Source: an uncultured Paracoccaceae bacterium (GTDB lineage Bacteria > Pseudomonadota > Alphaproteobacteria > Rhodobacterales > Rhodobacteraceae). Taken from it: a stretch of DNA of 61,329 nucleotides. Positions 27,225 through 36,422 of this stretch are shown one piece after another. The notes under the pieces were generated by a model that did no database searches, had not been told where the DNA came from, and saw only the letters and a list, made by a program, of their open reading frames with translations. How positions within the stretch are numbered: position 1 is the stretch's first letter; each line of letters starts with the position of its first letter. The stretch lies in assembly GCA_937983405.1 (NCBI GenBank), contig CALJZN010000040.1:1-61329 (forward strand). The letters run 5' to 3'. Both the position numbers and the translations under genes were made by a program.

Positions 27225-27310
27225 CTTTGTCGGCGCAGCGTTAACAGGTGTTGACCGGCCCGGCAACGCGGAGGGCGGCGGGCGCCTTGCGGGACTGGAG
27301 GGGCGGCAGC

Positions 27311-27994
27311 ATGGAAACGCTTTGGCGGGGGGCGGGGATCGTGGCGTTGCAGCGGGGACGGGCGGGACGACGCGGCGCCGTGATGCAGGAGCTGCGCGCC
27401 TACTGGGAGGCGCTGCGCGACGGCGGGTCGGTGCCGTTCCGCCGGCAGATCGACCCGCGCGGGATCGAGCGGGTGCTGGAACACGCCTTCCTGGCCGAGC
27501 GCATCGCCCCCGGGGTGGCGCGGCTGCGGCTGGCCGGCAGGCATCTGGCCGATCTGATGGGCATGGAGGTGCGGGGCATGCCGCTTTCGGCGCTGTTCGT
27601 GCCGGCGGCGCGGGAGGACCTTGCTGCGCAGGTCGAACAGGTGTTTGCCGGCCCGGCGCGCGTCGAGCTGGAACTTTCGGGCGAGCGCGGCCTCGGACGG
27701 CCGGCGCTGGCGGCCTCGATGCTGCTGTTGCCCCTGCGCAGCGATCGGGGCGAGGTCAACCGCGCGCTGGGCTGCCTGGTGGCCGAGGGGCCCATCGGCC
27801 GGACCCCGCGGCGCTTTGCCATGCTGGCCGCAGTCACCGTGGCGCTCTTTCCCGACCGCGCCTCGCTGCTGCCCGAGGCCGGGCCCGCGCAGCCGCTGCC
27901 CGGCCTTGCCGAGCCCGCGGCCCCCTTCCAGCCGCAGGCCGCGCCCCGCCCGGCGGGGCGGCCGGCGCTGCGCCTTGTCAAGTCCGACCGCTGA
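27311..27994 (+). CDS. PAS_5-family single-domain protein
   Basis: 227 residues. The PAS_5 domain at ~20-170 shows LRAYWEALRDGGSVPFRRQI, IDPRGIERVLEHAFLAERI, GVARLRLAGRHLADLMGMEV and GMPLSALFVP, a pattern I associate with alphaproteobacterial PAS_5 proteins. A Pro-rich tail follows. No output domain is present, so it may sense or scaffold; function is unknown. ATG 27311 chosen; earlier ATG 27248 lacks family match. Confidence 0.8.
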   Translation: METLWRGAGIVALQRGRAGRRGAVMQELRAYWEALRDGGSVPFRRQIDPRGIERVLEHAFLAERIAPGVARLRLAGRHLADLMGMEVRGMPLSALFVPAAREDLAAQVEQVFAGPARVELELSGERGLGRPALAASMLLLPLRSDRGEVNRALGCLVAEGPIGRTPRRFAMLAAVTVALFPDRASLLPEAGPAQPLPGLAEPAAPFQPQAAPRPAGRPALRLVKSDR

Positions 27995-28041
27995 GCGCGC
28001 GGGCGCGCGGCGCGCCCGCGGCCCCTGCCCGGCCGCGCCCG

Positions 28042-29409
28042 TCAGACCGCCTGCGCCGCGAGCCCGTGGCGGCGCCGCGTGAGCTCTTCGGCGACGAGGA
28101 AGGCCAGTTCCAGCGCCTGGCTGGCGTTGAGCCGCGGGTCGCAGGCGGTGTGGTAGCGGTCCGACAGGTTCTCGTCGGTCACGGCATGGACGCCGCCGGT
28201 GCATTCGGTCACGTCCTTGCCCGTCATCTCGAAATGCACGCCGCCGGCGATCGTGCCTTCGGCGGCGTGGACGGCGAAGACCTCGCGCACCTCGCGCAGC
28301 ACCGCCTCGAAGGGGCGGGTCTTGTAGCCCGAGGCCGACTTGACCGTGTTGCCGTGCATCGGGTCGCAGACCCAGACGACCCGCGCGCCCATCTCGCGCA
28401 CCGCGCGGATGAGCCGCGGCAGGTGGTCGGCCGCCTGGCCCGCCCCGAAGCGGGTGATAAGCGTGAGGCGCCCCGGCACGTTCTCGGGGTTCAGCCGCTC
28501 GATCAGCACCTTGAGCTCCTCGCCCGTCAGGGTCGGGCCGCATTTCAGCCCGATGGGGTTCTGCACGCCGCGGCAGAACTCGACATGGGCGCCGTCGGGC
28601 TGGCGGGTGCGGTCGCCGATCCAGATCATGTGGCCCGAGCCCGCCACCGGCAGACCGGTGGTCGAATCGATCCGGCACAGCGCCTCCTCGTATTCGAGCA
28701 GCAGCGCCTCGTGACTGGTGTAGAAATCCACCGTCGCCAGCGCGTGGCTGGTGCTGGCGTTCACGCCCGCGGCCGACATGAAGTCGAGCGCGTCCGAGAT
28801 GCGGTCGGACAGCGCCCTGTAGCGCGCGGCCTTCTCGCCCTCCGCGAAGCCCAGGGTCCAGGCGTGGACGCGGTGGATGTCGGCGAAGCCGCCCGTGGAG
28901 AAGGCGCGCAGCAGGTTCAGCGAGGCCGCCGCCTGGGTGTAGGCCTGCAGCATGCGCCGGGGGTCGGGAGTGCGCGCCTCGGGCGTGAAGTCGAAGCCGT
29001 TGATGATGTCGCCGCGGTAGGCGGGCAACTCGATGCCGCCGATCACCTCGGTCGGGGACGAACGCGGCTTGGCGAACTGGCCGGCCATGCGGCCGACCTT
29101 GATCACCGGCACCTTGGCGCCGAAGGTCAGCACCACGGCCATCTGCAACAGCACGCGGAAGGTGTCGCGGAGGGTGTCGGCGGTGAATTCGGCAAAGCTT
29201 TCGGCGCAGTCCCCGCCCTGGAGCAGGAAGGCCCGGCCTTCGGCGGCCTCGCCCAGCGCGCGGGTCAGCCGCCGCGCCTCGCCGGCAAAGACCAGCGGGG
29301 GGTATTTGGAGAGCTTCGCCTCGACGGCCGCCAGCGCCGCCTGGTCGGGATAGTCGGGCATCTGCACCCGCGGCTTCGCGCGCCAGCCCGATTTCGTCCA
29401 TCCCCGCAT
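28042..29409 (-). CDS. 3-deoxy-7-phosphoheptulonate synthase, class II
   Basis: 455 residues. Condenses phosphoenolpyruvate and erythrose-4-phosphate at the entry of the shikimate pathway. Class II (plant-like) signatures are [14 protein letters not shown] with the metal Cys, [38 protein letters not shown]-like [22 protein letters not shown] and [10 protein letters not shown]. It supplies chorismate to TrpE encoded at the left of the window. Start ATG 29409 follows GGAGGG. Feedback type cannot be predicted. Confidence 0.96.
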   Translation of the reverse strand: MRGWTKSGWRAKPRVQMPDYPDQAALAAVEAKLSKYPPLVFAGEARRLTRALGEAAEGRAFLLQGGDCAESFAEFTADTLRDTFRVLLQMAVVLTFGAKVPVIKVGRMAGQFAKPRSSPTEVIGGIELPAYRGDIINGFDFTPEARTPDPRRMLQAYTQAAASLNLLRAFSTGGFADIHRVHAWTLGFAEGEKAARYRALSDRISDALDFMSAAGVNASTSHALATVDFYTSHEALLLEYEEALCRIDSTTGLPVAGSGHMIWIGDRTRQPDGAHVEFCRGVQNPIGLKCGPTLTGEELKVLIERLNPENVPGRLTLITRFGAGQAADHLPRLIRAVREMGARVVWVCDPMHGNTVKSASGYKTRPFEAVLREVREVFAVHAAEGTIAGGVHFEMTGKDVTECTGGVHAVTDENLSDRYHTACDPRLNASQALELAFLVAEELTRRRHGLAAQAV

Positions 29410-29487
29410 CGTCGGCCCTCCGCTCTGCCTGCCGCTGCGCCGGCCTATAGCGGGACGGCGGGCGCCATGCAAACCGCGAATCCGCCG

Positions 29488-29753
29488 CTAGCGCGGTGCG
29501 GCGCCCGCCGGGGCGGGCCGGTCGAGCAGGGCCAGGGCGCGGGCGAACGCACCCGCCGTCTCGGCCCGCATGTGGCCGCCCTCGCGGGGGTGAAGAAGAG
29601 GCGGAAGAAAGGGCCGCCATCGGTGCACTCCGCCGCCTGAACCCCCATCGCGGTGCAGAAGGGCCGCCTGTGGCCTGCGATGTGCAGGGCGCGCTCGGTG
29701 TTCTGGACATCGACGATGCGCGCCGCAGACAGCGGGCAGGTGCGCCATGGGGC
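29488..29753 (-). pseudogene. Possible decayed gene: coding-like frames split by a C-tract frameshift
   Basis: On the minus strand one frame reads SAARIVDVQNTERALHIAG and continues to ECTDGGPFFRLFFTP with strong GC3 bias. At a run of five C (plus 29586-29590) the coding-like signal passes to another frame: REGGHMRAETAGAFARALAL to a TAG at 29488. One extra C would fuse them into ~85 continuous residues. Upstream in the first frame a TGA at 29754-29756 interrupts further plausible text (QTVVTAYSVGGRVRRFPDVV). I recognise no family. A sequencing error or a real pseudogene are both possible. Confidence 0.35.
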
Positions 29754-30068
29754 TCAGGCGCTGCGGAAAAGCGGCCAGCGCAGCGGCAGGACTGCGGCCG
29801 CCGAAACGACATCAGGGAAGCGCCGGACGCGGCCGCCGACGGAATAGGCGGTCACCACCGTCTGGCGGTTGACCGCCACCGCCGCGGCGCCGGACCTGCA
29901 AGCCAGGTGGCCCGGCGCAAGCTGTCAACGGGCGGCAAGGTCGCTCGGGCCGTCCCGTGCCGGCATCAGCCGGAGGCCAGCCGGGGGACCCCGGCGACAG
30001 TAGCACCTTTCCTTTTTGCCGCCGGGGCACTAGAAAACCGCGTGTGCCATCCAACAGGAGAGAACCAT
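29754..30068. other. Non-coding stretch upstream of livK
   Basis: It contains no convincing gene. A TTGACA lies on the minus strand at 29923-29928 but has no good -10 partner. A TAGAAA near 30042 on the plus strand may belong to a livK promoter. The immediate livK upstream sequence carries AGGAGAG. Confidence 0.4.
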
Positions 30069-31253
30069 ATGAAAAAGAGCCTTCTCGCCGGCACTGCGGC
30101 GGCGCTGGTCCTTGCCGGCGCGGCCGCGGCGCAAGAGGTGAAGATCGGCGTGCTGCTGGGCTTCACCGGACCCATCGAGTCGCTCGTGGCCCATATGGGG
30201 CCGGCGGCCGACCTCGCCGTGGCCGAGGCGAACGCCTCGGGCGCCTTCAAGCTCGGCACCCTCTCCACCGTGCGCGGCGACACCGGCTGCATCGACTCGC
30301 CCCTTGCGGTGGCCGCGGCCGAACGGCTGATCACCGCCGAGCGCGTGGTGGGCATCGTCGGCGGCGACTGCTCGGGCGTGACCGGGGCGGTGCTGCAGAA
30401 CGTGGCGCGACCCAACGGCGTCGTGATGGTCTCGCCCTCGGCCACCTCGCCGGCGCTGACCACCGCCGAGTCGGACGGGCTGTTCTTCCGCACCGCGCCC
30501 TCGGACGCGCGCCAGGGCGTGGTGATGGCCGAGAACATCCTCGACCGCGGCTTCAAGGTGGCCGCCGTCACCTACACCAACAACGACTACGGCAAGGGTC
30601 TGGCCGACAGCTTCGAGGCCGCCTTCAGGGAACGCGGCGGCACGGTGACGATCAACGCCGCGCATGAGGACGGCAAGGGCGACTACTCGGCCGAGATCGG
30701 CGCGCTCGCCGCCGCGGGCGGCGAGGTGCTGGTGGTCGCGGGCTACATCGGCCAGGGCGGCGGCGGGATCATCCGCGCCGCGCTCGACACCGGCGCCTTC
30801 GACATCTTCGTGTTCCCCGACGGCATGGTCAGCCAGGAGCTCGAGGACAACTTCGGCCCCGAGATCAACGGCTCGTTCGGGCAGAACCCGGCCTCGGCCG
30901 GCGAGGGCGCGCAGCTTTTCGCCGCCATGGGCACGGCGAACGGCTTCGACGGCACCTCGGCCTTCGCGGCCGAAGCCTATGACGCCGCGGCGCTGATCAT
31001 CCTGGCCATGCAGGCCGCCGGCACCACCGACCCGAAGGTCTGGAAGGACAAGGTGCTCGAGGTCGCCAACGCGCCGGGCGAGCGGATCCTGCCGGGCGAG
31101 CTCGGCAAGGCGCTCGAGATCCTCGCCGCGGGCGGGCAGGTGGACTACGACGGCGCCTCGGGCGTCGAGCTCGTGAACGGCCGCGAAGCCGGCGGCAGCT
31201 ATCGCGAGATCGAGTTCGTGGACGGCAAGATGCAGATCGTGCGCTTCCGCTGA
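30069..31253 (+). CDS. Branched-chain-amino-acid-type ABC substrate-binding protein
   Basis: 394 residues, periplasmic. The signal peptide is residues ~1-20 (LLAGTAAALVLAGAAAA), then mature QEVKIGVLLGFTGPIES. It has the type I periplasmic fold of the LivK/Peripla_BP_6 family: SGVTGAVLQNVARPNGV, SPSATSPAL, TYTNNDYGKGLADSFEAAF. Ligand could be branched-chain amino acids, other amino acids or small amides. It heads the livGFHM operon and is separated from it by a strong terminator, so it is probably made in excess over the permease. Confidence 0.93.
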   Translation: MKKSLLAGTAAALVLAGAAAAQEVKIGVLLGFTGPIESLVAHMGPAADLAVAEANASGAFKLGTLSTVRGDTGCIDSPLAVAAAERLITAERVVGIVGGDCSGVTGAVLQNVARPNGVVMVSPSATSPALTTAESDGLFFRTAPSDARQGVVMAENILDRGFKVAAVTYTNNDYGKGLADSFEAAFRERGGTVTINAAHEDGKGDYSAEIGALAAAGGEVLVVAGYIGQGGGGIIRAALDTGAFDIFVFPDGMVSQELEDNFGPEINGSFGQNPASAGEGAQLFAAMGTANGFDGTSAFAAEAYDAAALIILAMQAAGTTDPKVWKDKVLEVANAPGERILPGELGKALEILAAGGQVDYDGASGVELVNGREAGGSYREIEFVDGKMQIVRFR

Positions 31254-31279
31254 GCGTCGTCCCGCAGGCGCGCAGGGAA

Positions 31280-31308
31280 ACAGCCCGGTTGCGGCCGGGC
31301 TGTTTTTC
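31280..31308 (+). terminator. Intrinsic terminator after livK
   Basis: ACAGCCCGG (31280-31288), loop TTGCGG, CCGGGCTGT (31295-31303) followed by a T run (31303-31307). It sits between livK and livG and may act as partial terminator that lowers expression of the transporter genes relative to the binding protein. Confidence 0.9.
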
Positions 31309-31361
31309 GTTCATAGCGCCGCGACGACCGGCCGCGGCAAGACGGCCGGCACGACAGGGAG

Positions 31362-32156
31362 ATGGTGATGATCGTTGTGGAGGACCTCCACAAGCATTTC
31401 GGCGGATTCCGTGCCGTGGACGGCGCCTCGCTGAAGATCGCCACCGGCTCGATCACCGGGTTGATCGGGCCGAACGGTGCGGGCAAGACGACGCTGTTCA
31501 ACTGCATCGCAGGCCGGCTGCGCCCCACCTCGGGCCGCGTGACGATGCAGGGCGAGGACATCACCGGGCTGCCCCCGCACGAGCTTTTCCGCAAGGGCCT
31601 GCTGCGCACCTTCCAGATCGCGCATGAATTCGCCTCGCTGACCGTGCGCGAGAACCTGATGGTCGTGCCCGCCCGCCAGTCGGGCGAGACGCTGTGGAAT
31701 GCCTGGTTCGCCCGCGGCCGGATCGCCGCCGAGGAGCGCGCGCTGGCCGCGAAGGCCGACGCGGTGCTCGAGTTCCTGACCATCGCGCATCTGGCCGAGG
31801 AGCGGGCGGGCAACCTCTCGGGCGGGCAGAAGAAGCTGCTCGAGCTTGGCCGCACGATGATGGTGGACGCCAAGGTGGTGTTCCTCGACGAGGTCGGCGC
31901 GGGCGTGAACCGGACGCTGCTGAACACCATCGCCGACGCCATCGTGCGGCTGAACCGCGAGCGCGGCTACACCTTCTGCGTGATCGAGCACGACATGGAT
32001 TTCATCGCCCGGCTCTGCGACCCGGTGATCGTGATGGCCGAGGGCAAGGTGCTGGCCGAGGGGCCGGCCGACGCCATCATGCGGAACGAGGCGGTGATCG
32101 AGGCCTATCTCGGCACCGGGCTGAAGAACAAGGTCAAGGCCGGGGTCGCCCTGTGA
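31362..32156 (+). CDS. LivG-type ABC transporter ATPase
   Basis: 264 residues. Walker A GPNGAGKTTLF, Q-loop in FQIAHEF, signature LSGGQKKLLELGR, Walker B VVFLDEVGAGVN and H-loop IEHDMDF. The last ~20 residues (AYLGTGLKNKVKAG) are the LivG-specific tail. The DEV following Walker B departs from the usual DEP. It pairs with LivF as the two ATP-driven subunits. Its stop overlaps the livF GTG start. An ATG 6 bp further in is an alternative start. Confidence 0.93.
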   Translation: MVMIVVEDLHKHFGGFRAVDGASLKIATGSITGLIGPNGAGKTTLFNCIAGRLRPTSGRVTMQGEDITGLPPHELFRKGLLRTFQIAHEFASLTVRENLMVVPARQSGETLWNAWFARGRIAAEERALAAKADAVLEFLTIAHLAEERAGNLSGGQKKLLELGRTMMVDAKVVFLDEVGAGVNRTLLNTIADAIVRLNRERGYTFCVIEHDMDFIARLCDPVIVMAEGKVLAEGPADAIMRNEAVIEAYLGTGLKNKVKAGVAL

Positions 32157-32863
32157 CCGGCGCGCATCTGCTGGCCGAGAACATGACCGGCGGCTACGGC
32201 GCGGCCGACATCCTGCACGGCTGCACGATCGAGGCGCGGCCGGGCGAGATCGCCGTGATCGTGGGGCCGAACGGGGCGGGCAAGTCCACCGCGATGAAGG
32301 CGATCTTCGGCCTGCTGAAGCTGCGCGCGGGGCGGGTGACGATCGGCGGCGAGGACATCACGCGCCTGTCGCCCCAGGACCGTGTGCCCAAGGGCATGGC
32401 CTTCGTGCCCCAGACCCACAACATCTTCGCCTCGATGACGGTCGAGGAGAATCTCGAGATGGGCGCCTTCCTGCGCCGCGACGATATCCGCGGCACGATG
32501 GAGCAGGTCTATGCCCTGTTCCCGATCCTGAGGGCCAAGCGGCGGCAGGCGGCGGGCGAGCTTTCGGGCGGCCAGCGCCAGCAGGTCGCGGTGGGCCGCG
32601 CGCTGATGACCCGGCCCAAGGTGCTGATGCTCGACGAGCCCACGGCCGGCGTCTCGCCCATCGTGATGGACGAGCTTTTCGACCGCATCATCGAGATCGC
32701 GCGCACGGGTCTCACGATCCTGATGGTCGAGCAGAACGCCCGCCAGGCGCTCGAGATCGCCGACCGCGGCTATGTGCTCGTGCAGGGCCGCAACGCCTAC
32801 ACCGACACGGGGGCGGCGCTTCTGGCCAACCCCGAGGTGCGGCGCAGCTTCCTGGGGGGCTAG
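32153..32863 (+). CDS. LivF-type ABC transporter ATPase
   Basis: 236 residues from GTG 32153, which overlaps the livG TGA (GTGA). Walker A GPNGAGKST, signature LSGGQRQQVAVGRALM, Walker B LMLDEPTAGVSP, H-loop substitute MVEQNARQAL as in LivF. Second ATPase of the high-affinity amino acid importer. Located 3 bp before livH, so translation is probably coupled through the operon. Confidence 0.93.
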   Translation: MTGAHLLAENMTGGYGAADILHGCTIEARPGEIAVIVGPNGAGKSTAMKAIFGLLKLRAGRVTIGGEDITRLSPQDRVPKGMAFVPQTHNIFASMTVEENLEMGAFLRRDDIRGTMEQVYALFPILRAKRRQAAGELSGGQRQQVAVGRALMTRPKVLMLDEPTAGVSPIVMDELFDRIIEIARTGLTILMVEQNARQALEIADRGYVLVQGRNAYTDTGAALLANPEVRRSFLGG

Positions 32864-32866
32864 GGC

Positions 32867-33880
32867 ATGGACGGTGTCTTCAACGCGCTGGTGGTGCTGA
32901 TGAACTTCGTCGTCATCCCCGCCACCGCCTACGGCGCGCAGCTGGCGCTCGGGGCGCTGGGGGTGACGCTGATCTTCGCGGTGCTGCGCTTCTCGAACTT
33001 CGCCCATGGCGACACCATGGCGCTGGGCACGGCGGTGGCGATCCTCACCGCCTGGGGGCTGCAGGCGGCGGGCGTCTCGATCCAGCCGCTGCCGACCGCC
33101 CTCGTGGGCCTGCCCGTGGGCATCGCGGTCACGGCGGCGGTGCTGCTGGCCACCGACCGCGGCGTCTACCGCTTCTACCGCCGGCAGAAGGCCAATCCGA
33201 TCATCCTTGTCATCGTCTCGATGGGGGTGATGTTCATCATGAACGGGATCGTCCGCTTCCTGATCGGCGCGGGCGAGCAGCGCTTCGACGACGGCGCGCG
33301 CTTCATCATCGACGTGCGCGGCTTCCGCCAGATGACGGGCCTTGCCGAGGGGCTGGCGCTGCGCACGACCCAGGCGATCACGGTGGCGGTGGCGGTCCTG
33401 CTGGTCGCGGCGCTGTTCTGGTTCCTCAACCGCACGCGCACCGGCAAGTCGATGCGCGCCTTCGCCGACAACGAGGATCTGGCGCTGTTGTCGGGCATCA
33501 ACCCCGAGCGGGTGGTGGCGGTGGCCTGGCTTCTGTGCGCGATCCTTGCCACCACGGCGGGGGTGCTTTACGGGCTCGACAAGTCGTTCCGACCCATCAC
33601 CTATTTCCAGCTGCTGCTGCCGATCTTCGCGGCCGCGATCGTGGGCGGCTTCGGCAACCCGGTGGGCGCCATCGCCGGGGGCTTTGTCGTCGCCTTCTCC
33701 GAGGTGGCGCTGACCTATGCCTTCCGCCGCGTTGCCGGATACCTCTTGCCCGAGAGCCTGATGCCCGACGGGCTGATGCAGCTGCTGTCGACCGACTACA
33801 AGTTCGCGGTGAGCTTCGTGATCCTGATCGTCGTGCTGCTGTTCAAGCCCACCGGACTGTTCAAGGGAGCCGGCACATGA
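32867..33880 (+). CDS. LivH-type ABC transporter permease
   Basis: 337 residues with about eight membrane segments. Family motifs are FAVLRFSNFAHGDTMALG near the N-terminus, RTRTGKSMRAFADNEDLA, GVLYGLDKSFRPITYFQ and AAIVGGFGNPVGAI. It forms half of the inner-membrane channel. Its stop overlaps the livM ATG by four bases. Confidence 0.93.
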   Translation: MDGVFNALVVLMNFVVIPATAYGAQLALGALGVTLIFAVLRFSNFAHGDTMALGTAVAILTAWGLQAAGVSIQPLPTALVGLPVGIAVTAAVLLATDRGVYRFYRRQKANPIILVIVSMGVMFIMNGIVRFLIGAGEQRFDDGARFIIDVRGFRQMTGLAEGLALRTTQAITVAVAVLLVAALFWFLNRTRTGKSMRAFADNEDLALLSGINPERVVAVAWLLCAILATTAGVLYGLDKSFRPITYFQLLLPIFAAAIVGGFGNPVGAIAGGFVVAFSEVALTYAFRRVAGYLLPESLMPDGLMQLLSTDYKFAVSFVILIVVLLFKPTGLFKGAGT

Positions 33881-35178
33881 GCCCTGCCCTGCGTGCCCCC
33901 GTCCTGTTTGCCGCCATGGCCGGCCTGTTCCTGCTGACGGGGCTGGCGCAAAGCTGGAACGTGGCGCTGACGATCCTCAACATGGGGCTGGTCTCGGCCA
34001 TCGTGGCGCTCGGCCTCAACATGCAGTGGGGCTATGCGGGGCTGTTCAACATCGGCGTGATGGGGTTCGTGGCGCTGGGCGGGCTTGCGGCGGTGCTGGT
34101 GGCGATGCCGCCGGTGGCCGAGGCCTGGGCGGCCGGCGGGGCCGGGGCGCTGCTGGGTCTGGCCATCGCGGCCGCGGCGGTGGCGGCGACGATCCTGCTG
34201 CGCGCCCGCATGGCCCGCGGCTGGCCGCGCGCACTGGTCAGCGCGGCGGTGCTGGTCGGGGGCTATGCCGTCGCGCGGGCGGTCTTCCTGCCCGCCACCG
34301 CGGCGATCGAGGCGGTCAACCCCGCTGCCACGGGCTATCTCGGGGGGCTCGGCCTGCCGGTGCTGCTGTCCTGGCCGGTGGCGGGCGTGCTTGCGGCCGG
34401 TGCGGCCTGGATCATCGCCAAGACGGCGCTCGGGCTGCGGTCGGACTACCTGGCCATCGCCACGCTCGGGATCGCCGAGATCATCATCGCCATCCTCAAG
34501 CACGAGGACTGGCTGACCCGCGGCGTCAAGAACGTCGCGGGCCTGCCCCGTCCGGTGCCCTTCGAGGTGGATCTGCTGCGCGACCCGGGCTTCGTGGCGC
34601 GAATGCAGGGCTGGGGCGTCGACCCGGTGACGGCCGCCTCGATCACCGTCAAGCTTGCCTATGCAGCGCTGTTCCTTGCGGTACTGGCGATCCTGCTGTG
34701 GCTGGCCGAGAGGGCGCTGAACTCGCCCTGGGGCCGGATGATGCGGGCGATCCGCGACAACGAGGTGGCGGCCGAGGCGATGGGCAAGGATGTCACCCGC
34801 CGCCATCTGCAGATCTTCGTGCTCGGCGCGGCGGTGATGGGCGTGGCGGGGGCGATGATGACCACGCTCGACGGCCAGCTCACCCCGGGCGCCTACCAGC
34901 CGCTGCGCTTCACCTTCCTCGTCTGGGTGATGGTGATCGTCGGCGGCTCGGGCAACAACTGGGGCGCGGTGCTGGGCGGCTTCCTGATCTGGTGGCTCTG
35001 GGTGATGGTCGAGCCGATCGGGGTCAGCGCCCTGCAACTTGCCACCTCGGGCCTGCCGGACGGGCCGCTGAAGGCGCATCTGCTCGACTCGGCCCAGCAC
35101 ATGCGGCTCATCGCGATGGGCGCGATCCTGCTGGTCGTGCTGCGCTTCTCGCCGCGGGGCCTGATCCCCGAGCGGTAG
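33877..35178 (+). CDS. LivM-type ABC transporter permease
   Basis: 433 residues. N-terminal helices are followed by IVALGLNMQWGYAGLFNIGV, LGLRSDYLAIATLGIAEII, NSPWGRMMRAIRDNEVAAEA and MVIVGGSGNNWGAVLGGFL, all LivM hallmarks. An extra ~70-residue loop with two further hydrophobic segments (residues ~75-140) makes it longer than many LivM. It pairs with LivH. Confidence 0.93.
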   Translation: MSPALRAPVLFAAMAGLFLLTGLAQSWNVALTILNMGLVSAIVALGLNMQWGYAGLFNIGVMGFVALGGLAAVLVAMPPVAEAWAAGGAGALLGLAIAAAAVAATILLRARMARGWPRALVSAAVLVGGYAVARAVFLPATAAIEAVNPAATGYLGGLGLPVLLSWPVAGVLAAGAAWIIAKTALGLRSDYLAIATLGIAEIIIAILKHEDWLTRGVKNVAGLPRPVPFEVDLLRDPGFVARMQGWGVDPVTAASITVKLAYAALFLAVLAILLWLAERALNSPWGRMMRAIRDNEVAAEAMGKDVTRRHLQIFVLGAAVMGVAGAMMTTLDGQLTPGAYQPLRFTFLVWVMVIVGGSGNNWGAVLGGFLIWWLWVMVEPIGVSALQLATSGLPDGPLKAHLLDSAQHMRLIAMGAILLVVLRFSPRGLIPER

Positions 35179-35183
35179 GGGAC

Positions 35184-35774
35184 ATGACGGCGGCAATCCT
35201 TCTTCTTGCCGCCGGCGCCTCGCGGCGGATGCGCGGGGCCGACAAGCTGCTGCAGCCGGTCGCGGGCGAGGCGCTGCTGCGACGGCAGGCGCGGGCGGCG
35301 CTGGCCACGGGGGTGCCGGTGGCGGTAACCCTGCCCCCCGGCGCCGCCGGGCGCCGGGGGGCGCTGGAGGGACTTTCGCTGCGCCGCGTCGAGGTCGCCG
35401 ACGCGGCCGAGGGGATGGGCGCCTCGATCCGCGCCGGGGTGGCGGCGCTGCCGGCGGAAGCGAGCGGCGTGCTCATCCTGCCGGGCGATCTGCCCGAGAT
35501 CGAGGCCGGCGATCTGGCGGTCATGCTCGCGCGCCACGCACAGGCGCCCGGGGTCGTGCTGCGCGCTGCGGCGCAGGACGGCCGGCCGGGGCATCCGGTG
35601 GTCTTTCCCGCGCGCCTTCTCCCGGCGCTGCGCCGCCTTTCGGGGGACGCGGGCGCGCGCCTTGTGCTGGCGGGCGAAGCGGTCGTGGCCGTCGCGCTGC
35701 CCGGAGAGCGGGCGACGACCGATCTGGACACGCCGGAGGCCTGGGCGGAATGGCGCGCGAACACAGGCCTCTGA
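35184..35774 (+). CDS. MobA/MocA-like nucleotidyltransferase
   Basis: 196 residues with a GT-A-type nucleotide-binding fold. The NTP loop is ILLLAAGASRRMRGADKLL, the second motif LPGDLPEIEAGDL, and GRPGHPVVFP and ARLVLAG follow. This matches MocA/CoxI-like molybdenum-cofactor cytidylyl- or guanylyl-transferases. It starts 5 bp after livM, so it shares the operon, but no molybdoenzyme or XdhC partner is in the window. Substrate nucleotide is not assignable. Confidence 0.87.
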   Translation: MTAAILLLAAGASRRMRGADKLLQPVAGEALLRRQARAALATGVPVAVTLPPGAAGRRGALEGLSLRRVEVADAAEGMGASIRAGVAALPAEASGVLILPGDLPEIEAGDLAVMLARHAQAPGVVLRAAAQDGRPGHPVVFPARLLPALRRLSGDAGARLVLAGEAVVAVALPGERATTDLDTPEAWAEWRANTGL

Positions 35775-35826
35775 GGGGCGGCCCTGGCGATGCGGTCGCA
35801 CGCGCTTGGGGGCCGTTCCTGCCCGG

Positions 35827-36270
35827 TCAGGTGAGGATGCCGGCGACCTTCTGCGCGCGGGCGTAGAGCCAGAACAGCAGGACGAGCAGGCAGCTGCCGC
35901 CGAGCAGCGGCAGTGCGTCGGGGCCGAGCGCCGCCGCCAGCGGCGGCGCCGCGAACAGCACAAGGTGAACGGTGGCCGCGGCAAGGCCGAGGAAGGCCAC
36001 CGCAAAGGCAATCGCCGCCCCGTCCTCGCGCAGGAGCAACAGGATCGCGCCCAGAACACCCGCCCACACCCCGACGGCCCAGGCGACGGCCACCCACAGC
36101 GGCAGGGCCGCGATCAGGTCGGCATGCTGCTCGGGCAGAAGGTCCAGCGCAGGGCCGACCCCGAGACGGACCGCAAGGTAATGCGCCGCCGCAACGCCGT
36201 GCAGGGCCAGCGCCGCGACCCCCACGGGGATGAGGTGCCAAGGGCGCGGCAACGGCCTGGTCGGCGGCAT
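35827..36270 (-). CDS. Small four-helix membrane protein, unknown
   Basis: 147 residues with four hydrophobic spans (~11-31, 51-78, 85-108, 116-140). It is not assigned to a family by me. A short acidic stretch (PEQHADLIAAL) lies between spans 1 and 2. AAGGAA precedes ATG 36270. It stands alone between the nucleotidyltransferase and the RTX/Hint gene, both reading towards or away from it. Confidence 0.75.
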   Translation of the reverse strand: MPPTRPLPRPWHLIPVGVAALALHGVAAAHYLAVRLGVGPALDLLPEQHADLIAALPLWVAVAWAVGVWAGVLGAILLLLREDGAAIAFAVAFLGLAAATVHLVLFAAPPLAAALGPDALPLLGGSCLLVLLFWLYARAQKVAGILT

Positions 36271-36422
36271 GGGCGATTCCTTCTCCGGGCGTACGCGAAC
36301 CGAACCTGCCCGGGCACGCCCGGCCTGTCCAGCCCGGGGTGTCGCCCGGGGCGGGGCCGGCCGCCCGCGACCGGCATCGCCGCGTCGCGGGGGGGCCCCG
36401 GGCCCCCGGCAGGGGCCGGCCG

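Noticed and set aside
27209-27245. Confident CtrA site
   Set aside because: The first copy is one base off and the second is only a half-site; kept as a low-confidence feature.
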